Assembly: GCF_050876985.1 (NCBI RefSeq)
Contig: NZ_JBPAPP010000001.1
Source: Halopseudomonas sp002296055
Lineage (GTDB): Bacteria; Pseudomonadota; Gammaproteobacteria; Pseudomonadales; Pseudomonadaceae
Strand: one strand, 5' to 3'
Length of the DNA: 64,000 bases
The translations under genes and the position numbers were made by a program. Below are positions 53,369 to 61,340 of the stretch, piece after piece; the first letter of the stretch is position 1; each line of letters begins with the position of its first letter. The notes under the pieces are model-generated. The model did not search any database and was not told where the DNA came from. It saw nothing but the letters and a program-made list of their open reading frames with translations.

Positions 53369-54805
53369 ATGAGTGATCTACTGCCAACGCTGCATGGTTT
53401 GCTGCAGTCCGACCCCTTGCCGATGATGTTGGTGGATGCCAGCGGCCAACCTATGTTTCGTAACCGCGCCTTGTTGGCACTGGCTACGGACACCCAGGGG
53501 CTGGCTGCCTGGTTGCCGCACAATCATGCTGAGCTGGTGGCAGCGGCCGCCCAGCAACGCCGGGCCATTGAGGATGTGCACAATCGCTGTGGCGAGCGTC
53601 ATCTGCTTTGGAGCTACATACCGCTGGTCGAGACCGCGCAGGTCTGGGTGCGTGGGCGCGATGCCACGCGCTGGCTGCAGCACCAGCAGGAAGCGACGGT
53701 AGCGCGTCGGCTCTATCACTTGATCATCGAAAACACCACAGACCTGATCTCTCGTCACCGTCCGGACGGTCGCTTTATTGATGCCTCGCCCGCCTCTTGG
53801 AATCTGCTGGGCGTGTGGCCAGAGCAGCTGCGGGGCGAGCGGCTGGATAGCCTGTTTCATCCGCAGGAGCGCGAGGCCCTGCAGACGCGTTTTCGCAGTG
53901 CGCTGGAGCAGGATGGCTATCTCACCTACAGCTATCGCATCCGCCACGCCAGCGGCGAGTATCGCTGGTTTGAAACCGCCAGCCGCGCCATTCGCGAGAC
54001 CTACACCGGCGAGGTGGTCGAGGTCATCAGTGTGTCTCGCGATATCACTGAGCGCCTGCAGAGCGAAGAGCACAACCGTCGTCTGCAGGACGAATTGGCC
54101 CACGCTGCGCGCTTGGCTACGCTGGGCGAGTTGGCGTCCGGCATTGCCCATGAGCTGAACCAGCCGTTGGCGGCGATCCTTAATTACGCTGGCGCCAGCC
54201 AGCGCTATCTGACCCAGCTGGGCAGCAGTGAACCGGAGGCAGAGCGGGTTGAGCACGGCCTGGCGCGGATCAGTGAGCAGGCCGAGCACGCTGCTTCGGT
54301 CATTCGGCGTTTGCGCGGCTTTTTGCGCAAGGGCACGCGGCGGCTGCAGCAGGTTGACGCAGCGGCCTTGGCGCACGAAGCGGTTGGCCTGTGCGCCTGG
54401 GAGGCATCGCAGCATCAGGTGCAGATCATCGAGCAAGCTGATGCCGGTTTGCCCAAACTGCAGGTTGACCCGATTCTGCTGCAGCAGGTGCTGCTGAACC
54501 TGCTGCGCAACGCCATTGATGCCAACCGAGAGCATCATCCGGAGCATGCCTCGCAGGTGCAGCTGCGCATCGTGGCGCTGGACGGGCAGCTTTGCATCGA
54601 CGTGATCGATCAGGGGGCTGGCGTCAGCGCGCAGGCCCGTGAGCAACTTTTTGTGCCGTTTTACACCAGCAAGGCCGACGGCCTGGGCTTGGGGCTGTCC
54701 ATGAGTCAGGGTATCGTAGAGGGCTTTGGTGGCAGCCTTGATGCGCTGCCTGCCGAGTCCGGCGGCCTCTGTCTGAGGTGTTTGCTGCCAGCTGCGTCAA
54801 ACTAA
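53369..54805 (+). CDS. PAS-domain sensor histidine kinase (FixL-like)
   Basis: The 478-residue protein has no membrane segment. Two PAS regions (about 10-110 and 115-235, the latter with DLISRHRPDGRFIDASPAS) precede HisKA with His261 in SGIAHELNQPLAAILNYAG, and HATPase_c with NLLRNAIDAN, DQGAGVS and GLGLGLSMSQGIVE. The HELNQPLAAI box is that of the FixL/DctB-type kinases. The partner regulator gene starts 9 bases after its stop. Signal unknown; position suggests it senses the substrate or redox state tied to the divergent acyl-CoA ligase operon. The start at ATG 53369 has a poor Shine-Dalgarno. Confidence 0.9.
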   Translation: MSDLLPTLHGLLQSDPLPMMLVDASGQPMFRNRALLALATDTQGLAAWLPHNHAELVAAAAQQRRAIEDVHNRCGERHLLWSYIPLVETAQVWVRGRDATRWLQHQQEATVARRLYHLIIENTTDLISRHRPDGRFIDASPASWNLLGVWPEQLRGERLDSLFHPQEREALQTRFRSALEQDGYLTYSYRIRHASGEYRWFETASRAIRETYTGEVVEVISVSRDITERLQSEEHNRRLQDELAHAARLATLGELASGIAHELNQPLAAILNYAGASQRYLTQLGSSEPEAERVEHGLARISEQAEHAASVIRRLRGFLRKGTRRLQQVDAAALAHEAVGLCAWEASQHQVQIIEQADAGLPKLQVDPILLQQVLLNLLRNAIDANREHHPEHASQVQLRIVALDGQLCIDVIDQGAGVSAQAREQLFVPFYTSKADGLGLGLSMSQGIVEGFGGSLDALPAESGGLCLRCLLPAASN

Positions 54806-54813
54806 GGGATTCA

Positions 54814-55470
54814 ATGCCAGAACACTTACAACAACTGGTCTATGTGGTCGATGACGACCAGGGCATGCTGGACTCAACCGTCTGGTTGTTTGAGTCCATG
54901 GGCCTTAAGGCGCTGCCGTTTACCAGCGGTCAGGCCTTTCTCGACGCCTGTGACCCGACCGCAGCAGCCTGTGTGCTGCTGGATGTGCGCATGCCCGGCA
55001 TGGGCGGCCTGGCGGTGCAGGATGCCATGCGTGAACGTGGCATCGGCCTGCCGGTGATCTTTGTCAGCGCCCACGCGGATGTGCCTATTGTGGTGCGCGC
55101 CTTCCGCGGCGGTGCCGTGGACTTTATCGAAAAGCCCTACAACGAGCAGCTACTGCTCGATAGCGTGCAGCGCGCACTAAGTCAGCGGCCGACGCTGGCG
55201 CCGCCGCAAGCGGTGGAGGTTGAAGCACGCCTGGCGCGCCTCACCCCGCGCGAGCAGGATATCGTGCTACCGTTGGTGCAGGGATTCAGCAATCGGGAGA
55301 TTGCCGAGCAGCTGGGAGTCAGTGTCAAAACCGTTGATCTGTACCGCTCGCGTGTCATGAAGCGTATGCAGGCAGATAGTCTGCCGGCGCTGGTGGGCAT
55401 GCTGATTGGCGTGGGCAGGGTTGACCCTTTTAGCTTGCAGGCTCTTCAGGAGGTGTCACAGGGGGCGTGA
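54814..55470 (+). CDS. FixJ-type response regulator (receiver plus LuxR HTH)
   Basis: The 218-residue regulator has the receiver acidic pair (VVDDDQ), the phosphoacceptor Asp57 in LLDVRMPGMGG and the KPY switch Lys, and a C-terminal LuxR/GerE helix-turn-helix (LTPREQDIVLPLVQGFSNREIAEQLGVS split near residues 147-175). AAGGGATTCA precedes the ATG at 54814, 9 bp after the kinase stop, so the two are cotranscribed. It probably controls the divergent ligase-permease-porin genes; a dyad at 53329-53350 is a candidate target. Confidence 0.93.
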   Translation: MPEHLQQLVYVVDDDQGMLDSTVWLFESMGLKALPFTSGQAFLDACDPTAAACVLLDVRMPGMGGLAVQDAMRERGIGLPVIFVSAHADVPIVVRAFRGGAVDFIEKPYNEQLLLDSVQRALSQRPTLAPPQAVEVEARLARLTPREQDIVLPLVQGFSNREIAEQLGVSVKTVDLYRSRVMKRMQADSLPALVGMLIGVGRVDPFSLQALQEVSQGA

Positions 55471-55481
55471 CAGTTATAAAA

Positions 55482-55501
55482 ATGACGTCATAATGACATC
55501 A
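55482..55501. promoter_or_regulatory. TGACGTCA palindrome plus degenerate copy before the diguanylate cyclase gene
   Basis: ATGACGTCAT (55482-55491) is a perfect palindrome, and ATGACATCA (55493-55501) is a near-copy directly after it. The pair lies between the response regulator stop and the GTG of the cyclase gene. A dimeric regulator might bind here. Confidence 0.4.
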
Positions 55502-55562
55502 CTGGATGAGATTGCGTGCCGGGTGGTCTGCCGAGCACATAACAATAAGAAGGGTCTCTCGG

Positions 55563-56744
55563 GTGGAAAAAATCGGTCCTCAATTTCGTATCAATCCCTG
55601 GCGCGGTGAATTTGATGACGCCGCGACAGAGCGCGCCTTTCGTCAGTACAGCGAGGCGCAGATGGCTCGGGCGCTGCGACGGGCGGTGCTGGTTTGGGCC
55701 GTGCTGGTGGTGCTTTTTGGGGTCCTGGACTACCCCAAGCTGGGTTGGTCTGCGGAGTTTCAGTTGCTGTTTGGCTGGCGCCTGGCTACCGCAGCCTTGC
55801 TGGTTTTTTTCTATTGGCAAATTTTGCGCAAGCCTGCGCTGGCCCCGGCCGGCTACGCTGCCACGGCGGTTGAGATCTTCGGCTGCTTTCTGTTTTTCCT
55901 GCTGTACTTTATTCGCCACGATATGGTCACTTGGGTAATCGGCGTCATTGCCATCTCCCTGCTGGCGCTCTTCATGTATATCCCCAACAGGGTGTACCTG
56001 TCTTTGCTGACGGCGGGCTTTCTGATTGTGGGCATGATGTTCTGCGTGGCCATTAATGGCTTTGGCGTTGAAACGCTGATTGGGCTCGCCTTTATTCTGA
56101 TGTTGCCGACCGTGGTGGGCTTCTTCACCGCGCTGCGTTGGCAGGTTGCACAGCGGCAGCACTACGCGCTGCTGATGCAAGTGATGACGGTAAACAGCGA
56201 TCTGCAGAGTGAGGTGCGGCGACGGGAAGCATTGGAAGTTGAACTCAAACGCCAGGCCACCACCGACCCGCTGACCGGACTGTTCAATCGACGTCAGTAC
56301 GAAATGCTGTTCCAGCGCGAGCGGGAACGCTGTAACCGACTGCACCAGCAGATGAGCCTGTGCATCATGGACCTGGACCATTTCAAGCGCATCAATGACG
56401 AGTACGGCCACGATGCAGGCGATGCGGTGCTGCGCCACGTTGCGCAGCAGCTCAGTTGCTCGCTGCGTCACTCCGATGTGGTGGGGCGTTTTGGTGGTGA
56501 GGAGTTTGTACTGGTGCTGCCCGACACCGGCCTTGAGCAAGCTGTCGCGGTGCTCAACCGGTTGCGTGAGGACCTGGTAGCCACACCGGTGCCGGTTAAC
56601 GGCACCTTGCTGCCGGTCAGCGCGACCTTCGGAATTACCGAGGTGCGTGAGGACGATACCGAGCTAGAAGCGATTCTAAAGCGCGCTGACCGCGCCCTGT
56701 ATGAGGGCAAGGGCGCTGGTCGCAATCGGGTAATGACGGCCTGA
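55563..56744 (+). CDS. Membrane-bound diguanylate cyclase
   Basis: The 393-residue protein has about six membrane helices (residues 40-195), a coiled linker (about 205-235) and a GGDEF domain with GGEEF at 311-315 and RxxD (RHSD) five residues upstream as an inhibitory site, so it is likely an active, product-inhibited cyclase. The signalling role of the membrane part is unknown. GTG at 55563 follows GAAGGG at 8 bases; a longer in-frame start at 55506 lacks such a site. It lies 93 bp after the two-component genes but is separated by a palindrome, so control may be shared or separate. Confidence 0.9.
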   Translation: MEKIGPQFRINPWRGEFDDAATERAFRQYSEAQMARALRRAVLVWAVLVVLFGVLDYPKLGWSAEFQLLFGWRLATAALLVFFYWQILRKPALAPAGYAATAVEIFGCFLFFLLYFIRHDMVTWVIGVIAISLLALFMYIPNRVYLSLLTAGFLIVGMMFCVAINGFGVETLIGLAFILMLPTVVGFFTALRWQVAQRQHYALLMQVMTVNSDLQSEVRRREALEVELKRQATTDPLTGLFNRRQYEMLFQRERERCNRLHQQMSLCIMDLDHFKRINDEYGHDAGDAVLRHVAQQLSCSLRHSDVVGRFGGEEFVLVLPDTGLEQAVAVLNRLREDLVATPVPVNGTLLPVSATFGITEVREDDTELEAILKRADRALYEGKGAGRNRVMTA

Positions 56745-56792
56745 TCGGTTACACTGGCGGCTTTCTCGTCTGCCTGCCGGTTCGGGTTGTCC

Positions 56793-57845
56793 GTGCGCAA
56801 AATCATTCACGTTGACTGCGATTGCTTCTATGCCGCCATTGAAATGCGCGACGACCCGCGCCTGCGCGGCCGTCCGCTGGCTGTGGGTGGCGATCCGGGC
56901 AAGCGCGGCGTGATCGCCACCTGCAACTATGAGGCACGGGCCTACGGTGTGCGTTCGGCCATGGCCTCGGCCTACGCCAAAAAGCTCTGCCCGGAGCTGC
57001 TGATCGTGCCGGGTCGCATGTCGGTCTACCGCGAGGTCTCCAAGGCCATTCAGGCCATCTTTGCCGATTACACGCCGCTGATTCAGCCGCTGTCGCTGGA
57101 CGAGGCTTATCTGGATGTAACCGACTCTCAGGCCTGCCGGGGCAGTGCCACGCTGATCGCCAAGGAGATTCGTCAGCGCGTGCGCGATACCCAGGGTATT
57201 ACCGTGTCGGCTGGCGTGGCGCCCAATAAGTTTTTGGCCAAAATCGCCAGTGACTGGAACAAGCCCGATGGCCTCAAGGTGGTGCTGCCGGATCAGGTTG
57301 AGGACTTTCTGCGTGAGCTGCCGGTGTCGCGGCTGCACGGCGTCGGGCGCAAGACGGCCGAGCGTCTGCAGCGTCTGGGCGTGGATGTGTGCAGTGAGTT
57401 GCTGCCCTGGCGCAAGCAGGATCTGGCTCGTGAGTTTGGCAGCTTTGGTGAGCGGCTATGGGAGTTGGCGCGGGGTATTGATGAGCGCCCGGTGGTGGTC
57501 GAAAGTCGCCGCCAGTCAGTCAGTGTGGAGCATACCTACGAGCATGATCTGCCGGATCTGGAGGCCTGTCTGGCGGCCTTGCCACCACTGCTGGACAAGC
57601 TGGCCGAGCGCATCGGCAGGCTGGAGGGCAGCTACCGGGTCAGCAAGCCTTTTATCAAGCTCAAGTTCCACGACTTTACCCAGACCACGCTGGAACAGGC
57701 CGGTGCGCCGATCACGCCTGCTGGTTACACCGAGCTATGCACCCAGGCCTTTGCCCGCGGTGACTGCCCGGTGCGGTTGATCGGCGTGGGCGTTCGGCTG
57801 GACAGCGGCCTGTCGCAGCTAGGCGAGCAGCTCAGTCTGTTTTAG
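56793..57845 (+). CDS. dinB: DNA polymerase IV (Y family)
   Basis: The 350-residue protein has the Y-family opening RKIIHVDCDCFYAAIEMRDDP, the active-site SLDEAYLDV, the HhH-region HGVGRKTAERLQRLGV and the little finger domain. It performs error-prone translesion synthesis. GTG at 56793 gives the family N terminus MRKIIHVD. The metal-binding Asp-Cys-Asp differs from DMD of E. coli only at the non-ligand residue. The end overlaps the convergent small gene by 14 bp. No LexA box is obvious in the short upstream region. Confidence 0.96.
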   Translation: MRKIIHVDCDCFYAAIEMRDDPRLRGRPLAVGGDPGKRGVIATCNYEARAYGVRSAMASAYAKKLCPELLIVPGRMSVYREVSKAIQAIFADYTPLIQPLSLDEAYLDVTDSQACRGSATLIAKEIRQRVRDTQGITVSAGVAPNKFLAKIASDWNKPDGLKVVLPDQVEDFLRELPVSRLHGVGRKTAERLQRLGVDVCSELLPWRKQDLAREFGSFGERLWELARGIDERPVVVESRRQSVSVEHTYEHDLPDLEACLAALPPLLDKLAERIGRLEGSYRVSKPFIKLKFHDFTQTTLEQAGAPITPAGYTELCTQAFARGDCPVRLIGVGVRLDSGLSQLGEQLSLF

Positions 57846-58284
57846 GTGCAGCGGCCGATTTTGCGCAGGCTGGGCACAGATGATTATCGTCGCGCGGCTG
57901 CCAGCCCAGCTCGCTGATGCGCGCAACCGCTTTGCTGGTGCGCGCGTTCAGGTCGTCGCGGTCGGCGGCGAGAAACTCAAATGGCTGTTCGCGGCCGCAT
58001 TCATCACAGGTAATGGACCAGCCCAGCACGCTCTGGCCGCGCAGATCCGGGCCTCGGGCAGAGGCGGTCCATTGGCCCGGCGGGTTGATCAGGTAGCGAA
58101 TCTTGTCTACCTCAAGGCGCATGGGAAGATCCTGGCTACCCTTGACCGTGCAGATCAGCATGTCGCCGGAGCGCACACCGCCACCTTGTCCGGTCACCTG
58201 AAACAGCCCGGCGCCCAGGGTGCGGCACTCGATCAGGGTGTGTGACGGGTTGAATGCCGTGCGGCGAAAGTCGTGTTCTGCCAT
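57832..58284 (-). CDS. Conserved hypothetical with C-terminal zinc-ribbon pattern
   Basis: I do not recognise this 150-residue protein with certainty. Its N-terminal half (about 20-85) is beta-rich, with GLFQVTGQGGGVRSGDMLI, and the C-terminal half has CDECGR (about 104-109) and CPACAKS (about 140) as a CxxC pair of pairs suited to one zinc ion. There is no signal peptide. It converges on dinB with a 14-bp overlap. An in-frame extension to 58338 is possible but the ATG at 58284 starts the well-formed part. Confidence 0.7.
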   Translation of the reverse strand: MAEHDFRRTAFNPSHTLIECRTLGAGLFQVTGQGGGVRSGDMLICTVKGSQDLPMRLEVDKIRYLINPPGQWTASARGPDLRGQSVLGWSITCDECGREQPFEFLAADRDDLNARTSKAVARISELGWQPRDDNHLCPACAKSAAAPKTD

Positions 58285-58426
58285 GGGGTGCTCGCTGGTC
58301 GATGGGGCGCGCATGATAACACCTGAGTGTAGCGGCATATCACCCGCGTCACTGATGGTCGGTGGCGGGGTAGTGCAGTGATTATTATGGTGCGGTCATT
58401 TATTGCATCGTTAATTAGGAGTTCAC

Positions 58427-59209
58427 ATGAGCGTCAAGCAAATGTTCGATCTGAGCGGCAAGGTTGCCCTGATCACTGGCGGCACCAAGGGCCTGGGCCT
58501 GCAGATGGCTGAAGCCTTTGGCGAACTGGGCGCCAAGGTGTTTATCAGTGCACGCAACGCTGCTGAAATCGAGGCGGTAGTTGCAGAGCTGAAGGGTCAG
58601 GGTATCGAAGCCGCTGGCATCGCCTGCGACCTGGGCAAGCTGGACAGCAACCCGGTCAAGACGCTGGTTGACGCCTGTGAAGCTGCTTTTGGCACCGTTG
58701 ACGTGCTGGTCAACAACGCCGGCACCACCTGGGGCCAGCCTGCCGAAGAGCACAGCTATGAAGGCTGGCAGAAGGTCATGACGCTGAACGTTGATGTGTG
58801 CTTCCTGGTGGCCCAGGAAGTGGCTCGTCGTTTCATGATCCCGCGTCAATCCGGCAAGATCATCAACATTGCCTCCATCGCGGGCTTCAAGGGTAACCGC
58901 GCCAACTCCGGCGTGTTCACCTCGGCCTACAACACCTCCAAGGCGGCTGCGATCAACCTGACGCGCGCGCTGGCTGGCGAGTGGGGTCGCTACAACATCA
59001 ACGTCAACGCGATCTGCCCGGGTTACTTCCCGACCAAGCTGGCCAAAGGTCTGGACAAGGTCAGTGAGATGATCAAGGAAGGCACGCCGCTGGGACGTAT
59101 CGGCGGTGATGAAGACATCAAGGGCGCGGCGGTCTTCTTCGCAACTGAAATGTCTCGCCATGTCACCGGTCAGGCGATGGCTGTCGACGGCGGTAACTCG
59201 GTCGTCTGA
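58427..59209 (+). CDS. SDR family oxidoreductase, RhlG/FabG-like
   Basis: The 260-residue protein is a classical SDR: TGGTKGLG cofactor motif, NNAG, and YNTSK with Tyr168 and Lys172, and catalytic Ser in NIASIAG. NNAGTTWG is also seen as NNAGTSWG in RhlG of P. aeruginosa, a beta-ketoacyl reductase-like enzyme. It could also be a gluconate 5-dehydrogenase type. TTAGGAGTTCAC is a strong Shine-Dalgarno. It has its own upstream region and ends at a perfect 14-bp hairpin. Confidence 0.88.
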   Translation: MSVKQMFDLSGKVALITGGTKGLGLQMAEAFGELGAKVFISARNAAEIEAVVAELKGQGIEAAGIACDLGKLDSNPVKTLVDACEAAFGTVDVLVNNAGTTWGQPAEEHSYEGWQKVMTLNVDVCFLVAQEVARRFMIPRQSGKIINIASIAGFKGNRANSGVFTSAYNTSKAAAINLTRALAGEWGRYNINVNAICPGYFPTKLAKGLDKVSEMIKEGTPLGRIGGDEDIKGAAVFFATEMSRHVTGQAMAVDGGNSVV

Positions 59210-59217
59210 TCGCTGTA

Positions 59218-59252
59218 GCAGGGCCGTCGCACCACGCATGCGACGGCCCTGC
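59218..59252. terminator. Perfect 14-bp hairpin between SDR and DUF2489 genes
   Basis: GCAGGGCCGTCGCA and TGCGACGGCCCTGC pair perfectly around a 7-base loop. It lacks T runs on either side, so it is a convergent-end stem, probably bidirectional but not a classical intrinsic terminator. Confidence 0.6.
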
Positions 59253-59260
59253 CGGCTGTT

Positions 59261-59701
59261 TCAGCCGAGGCCCTTGCTGAGTGCACGGGCCGCGGCTTCG
59301 ACTTCTTCTCGATGGTCCCGCTCCAGGGTGTCCATCAGGCGCAGGTGCAGCTTGCGTTCCGCGCGGCTCAGATCCTTCCAGCCCTGGTGGGTGGGAATGT
59401 GGGCAGTTTGGTCATAGATCTGCTCGAGGATGGACACATCCAGCGCAGCGTTGCGTGGCCCCTCATAGTTGTCCAGCAACACCTTCAGGCGAATTGCCCC
59501 TTCAATCATCGGCACCTGCTTGTCCAGCAGGCTCTGAGCGATGATGCGGATGTCATCACCCAGGCGATCATTGCGCGCGTTCAGGGCGTTGACTCGGTCA
59601 GCTTGTTGACGCCAGACGCGGCGCCAGAGAATCAGGGCGTAGGCGCCCAGCAGCAGGATAATCAGGCCGCCTGCCAGCAGCAGCCAGTGATGGGTTTGCA
59701 T
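59261..59701 (-). CDS. DUF2489 family membrane-anchored protein
   Basis: The 146-residue protein has one N-terminal membrane helix (about 7-26) and a mostly helical cytoplasmic part (AIRLKVLLDNYEG, LSRAERKLHLRLMDTLE) that fits DUF2489. Function unknown. It follows the LEA14-type lipoprotein gene by 5 bp, so they form an operon. Confidence 0.8.
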   Translation of the reverse strand: MQTHHWLLLAGGLIILLLGAYALILWRRVWRQQADRVNALNARNDRLGDDIRIIAQSLLDKQVPMIEGAIRLKVLLDNYEGPRNAALDVSILEQIYDQTAHIPTHQGWKDLSRAERKLHLRLMDTLERDHREEVEAAARALSKGLG

Positions 59702-59706
59702 CGGAT

Positions 59707-60177
59707 TCAGAAACTCAGTTGCGCGGGATCTAGCGTCCCTTCTTCTTTCAGGTTAATGCTCGGCGCCAGCCACAGGCCGGTGCGGATATGGCCGTCAATA
59801 CGGTAGTCGACGGGCTGCTGCTTATCCACCAGTTTGACCAGATCGGCCAGGTGGCGCCACAGGTTGGAGCGCACTTCCAGCTCGAAATAGGAAGTGCCGT
59901 AGGGCGGCACGTCAAAGCGGTTGTCGCTGACGCCGGTGGCCAGCTTCATGTCATTGAGATACACCTGATACTGCATGCCGCGAATGGGCAGCACCCGCTC
60001 GTTGGGGTTGTCGACCCGCAACTTGAGCCGGAAGGACTGCTCCCACAGGTTGGACTTGAGCATCTCGACATTCGCCAGACTGACATCCGGCTTGGTATAA
60101 GACGGGCTGAATACCGCGCAGCCTTGCAGCAGCGCGCAGTAAAGCAGCGTCATTACCCCCAGCACCCGCACGCCCAT
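59707..60177 (-). CDS. LEA type 2 (LEA14-like) lipoprotein
   Basis: The 156-residue protein has a signal sequence with lipobox LLQGC (Cys20) and a beta-sandwich LEA14/WHy domain (residues about 35-150), with DVSLANVEM, LRVDNPNERVLPIRGM and DVPPYGTSYFELEV. Such lipoproteins are periplasmic; their role, possibly in desiccation or envelope stress, is unknown. GGAGAGGGGACGCA is the Shine-Dalgarno region. It is divergent from the gene at 60276. Confidence 0.85.
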   Translation of the reverse strand: MGVRVLGVMTLLYCALLQGCAVFSPSYTKPDVSLANVEMLKSNLWEQSFRLKLRVDNPNERVLPIRGMQYQVYLNDMKLATGVSDNRFDVPPYGTSYFELEVRSNLWRHLADLVKLVDKQQPVDYRIDGHIRTGLWLAPSINLKEEGTLDPAQLSF

Positions 60178-60275
60178 TGCGTCCCCTCTCCTGTGCCGGC
60201 TGCCTTGTGTGTGGAGTTGTCGTGCAGCCTGGCTACGACCATACTAACCCTGATTGATGCTCAGGGAGTGACAAG

Positions 60276-60830
60276 ATGACCCGTTTCGAGGTGGTTTTTC
60301 AAGGCCAGGTGCAGCCCGGCGCAGCGCTGGACCAGGTGCGGGCTAATGTAGGCAAGCTGTTTCAGGTGTCTGGCAGTCAGCTGGACGCGCTATTTTCCGG
60401 TCGTCGAATCGTGATCAAGCAGGGACTGGATCAGGTCGCCGCGGAAAAGTACCGCATCGCTTTGGAGCGTGCCGGCGCCCAGTGCAGCATTGTGCCGATG
60501 GACGAGCAGGCAACCGACGCGCCGCCTGCCGCACCGGAGCCGTCAGCACCTGCGGCGCAGCCCACAGCGGCGCCCGAGCGCCCGGCGGCCAATAGTCGCG
60601 TGGTGCCCCGCGACGAGTTTATGGCGGCCTTCAGCGACGTCGAGGCGCCTGACCTGGACATCGCCCCTTTGGGGGCCGACATGCAGGATGAGTACGACGC
60701 CTTCACGCCGCTGCCTATCGATCTCTCTGCCCTCAGCCTGGCGCCAGTGGGCAGCGACATGGGTGAACTGAAGAAGGACGAGCCAGGCCAGGTGCCCAAC
60801 ACCGACCACCTTAAACTCAGCGACCAGTGA
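60276..60830 (+). CDS. Hypothetical protein with an L7/L12-CTD-like N-terminal domain
   Basis: I do not recognise the whole protein (184 residues). Its first 75 residues (FEVVFQGQVQPG, VIKQGLDQVAAEKYRIALERAG) share a domain with the start of the YjgN protein at 27850. It is followed by a Pro/Ala-rich linker (about 77-107) and an acidic tail (DLDIAPLGADMQDEYD, VGSDMGELKKDE) with a repeated PLGADM/PVGSDM short motif, no membrane segment and no signal peptide. It may be a soluble adaptor. GGAGTGACAAG precedes the ATG. Confidence 0.75.
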   Translation: MTRFEVVFQGQVQPGAALDQVRANVGKLFQVSGSQLDALFSGRRIVIKQGLDQVAAEKYRIALERAGAQCSIVPMDEQATDAPPAAPEPSAPAAQPTAAPERPAANSRVVPRDEFMAAFSDVEAPDLDIAPLGADMQDEYDAFTPLPIDLSALSLAPVGSDMGELKKDEPGQVPNTDHLKLSDQ

Positions 60831-60861
60831 GGCTCGCGTTAGAGCGCAGCCAGGTCGCCCG

Positions 60862-61335
60862 CTAGCGGGCGCAGCACTGCTTGAACTTGCGACCAGAGCC
60901 ACAGGGGCAAGGCTCGTTGCGGCCTGCTTTGAACGGATGGTTGGGGTCCAGAAAGTACCAGCGTCCGGCAATCAGCCTGAAATCCGAACATTCTCTGTGA
61001 CTCTGGGCGCTGCCGTCCGGGTCCTGCCAGCGGGCGACAAAGGTGACCTGTGCCGTGCTGGCGCCCGGCAGCTGCTGAGCGCTTTCGACCGTGAGCCCCA
61101 GCCAGCGGCTTTGTTCACTCCACTGACGCATGGCCTCGACCGCCAGCTGAGACTGCTGCGCAGGCACCGTGGTGGCAACCAGATAGTCGATCAGCCCAAG
61201 CGTGTAGGCACTGTAGCGTGAGCGCATCAGCCGCTCGGCATCGGGCGCGGCGGCGCCCAGATGCAGGGGCTGGCAGCAGGCGCCGTATTGGCTGGAGCTG
61301 CCGCAGGGGCAGGGCTGTGTGGCGTCGTGGGTCAT
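60862..61335 (-). CDS. YchJ family SEC-C motif protein
   Basis: The 157-residue protein has SEC-C motifs at both ends: CPCGSSSQYGACC near residues 9-21, and CPCGSGRKFKQCC at the C terminus, with the YchJ core (LMRSRYSAYTLG, EFRF-like CSDFRLIAGRWYFLD) in between. This is UPF0225/YchJ; function unknown, SEC-C motifs bind zinc in SecA. The ATG at 61335 avoids overlapping the upstream gene; a GTG 12 bases earlier would overlap it by 7 bp. Confidence 0.9.
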   Translation of the reverse strand: MTHDATQPCPCGSSSQYGACCQPLHLGAAAPDAERLMRSRYSAYTLGLIDYLVATTVPAQQSQLAVEAMRQWSEQSRWLGLTVESAQQLPGASTAQVTFVARWQDPDGSAQSHRECSDFRLIAGRWYFLDPNHPFKAGRNEPCPCGSGRKFKQCCAR

Positions 61336-61340
61336 CGCCG

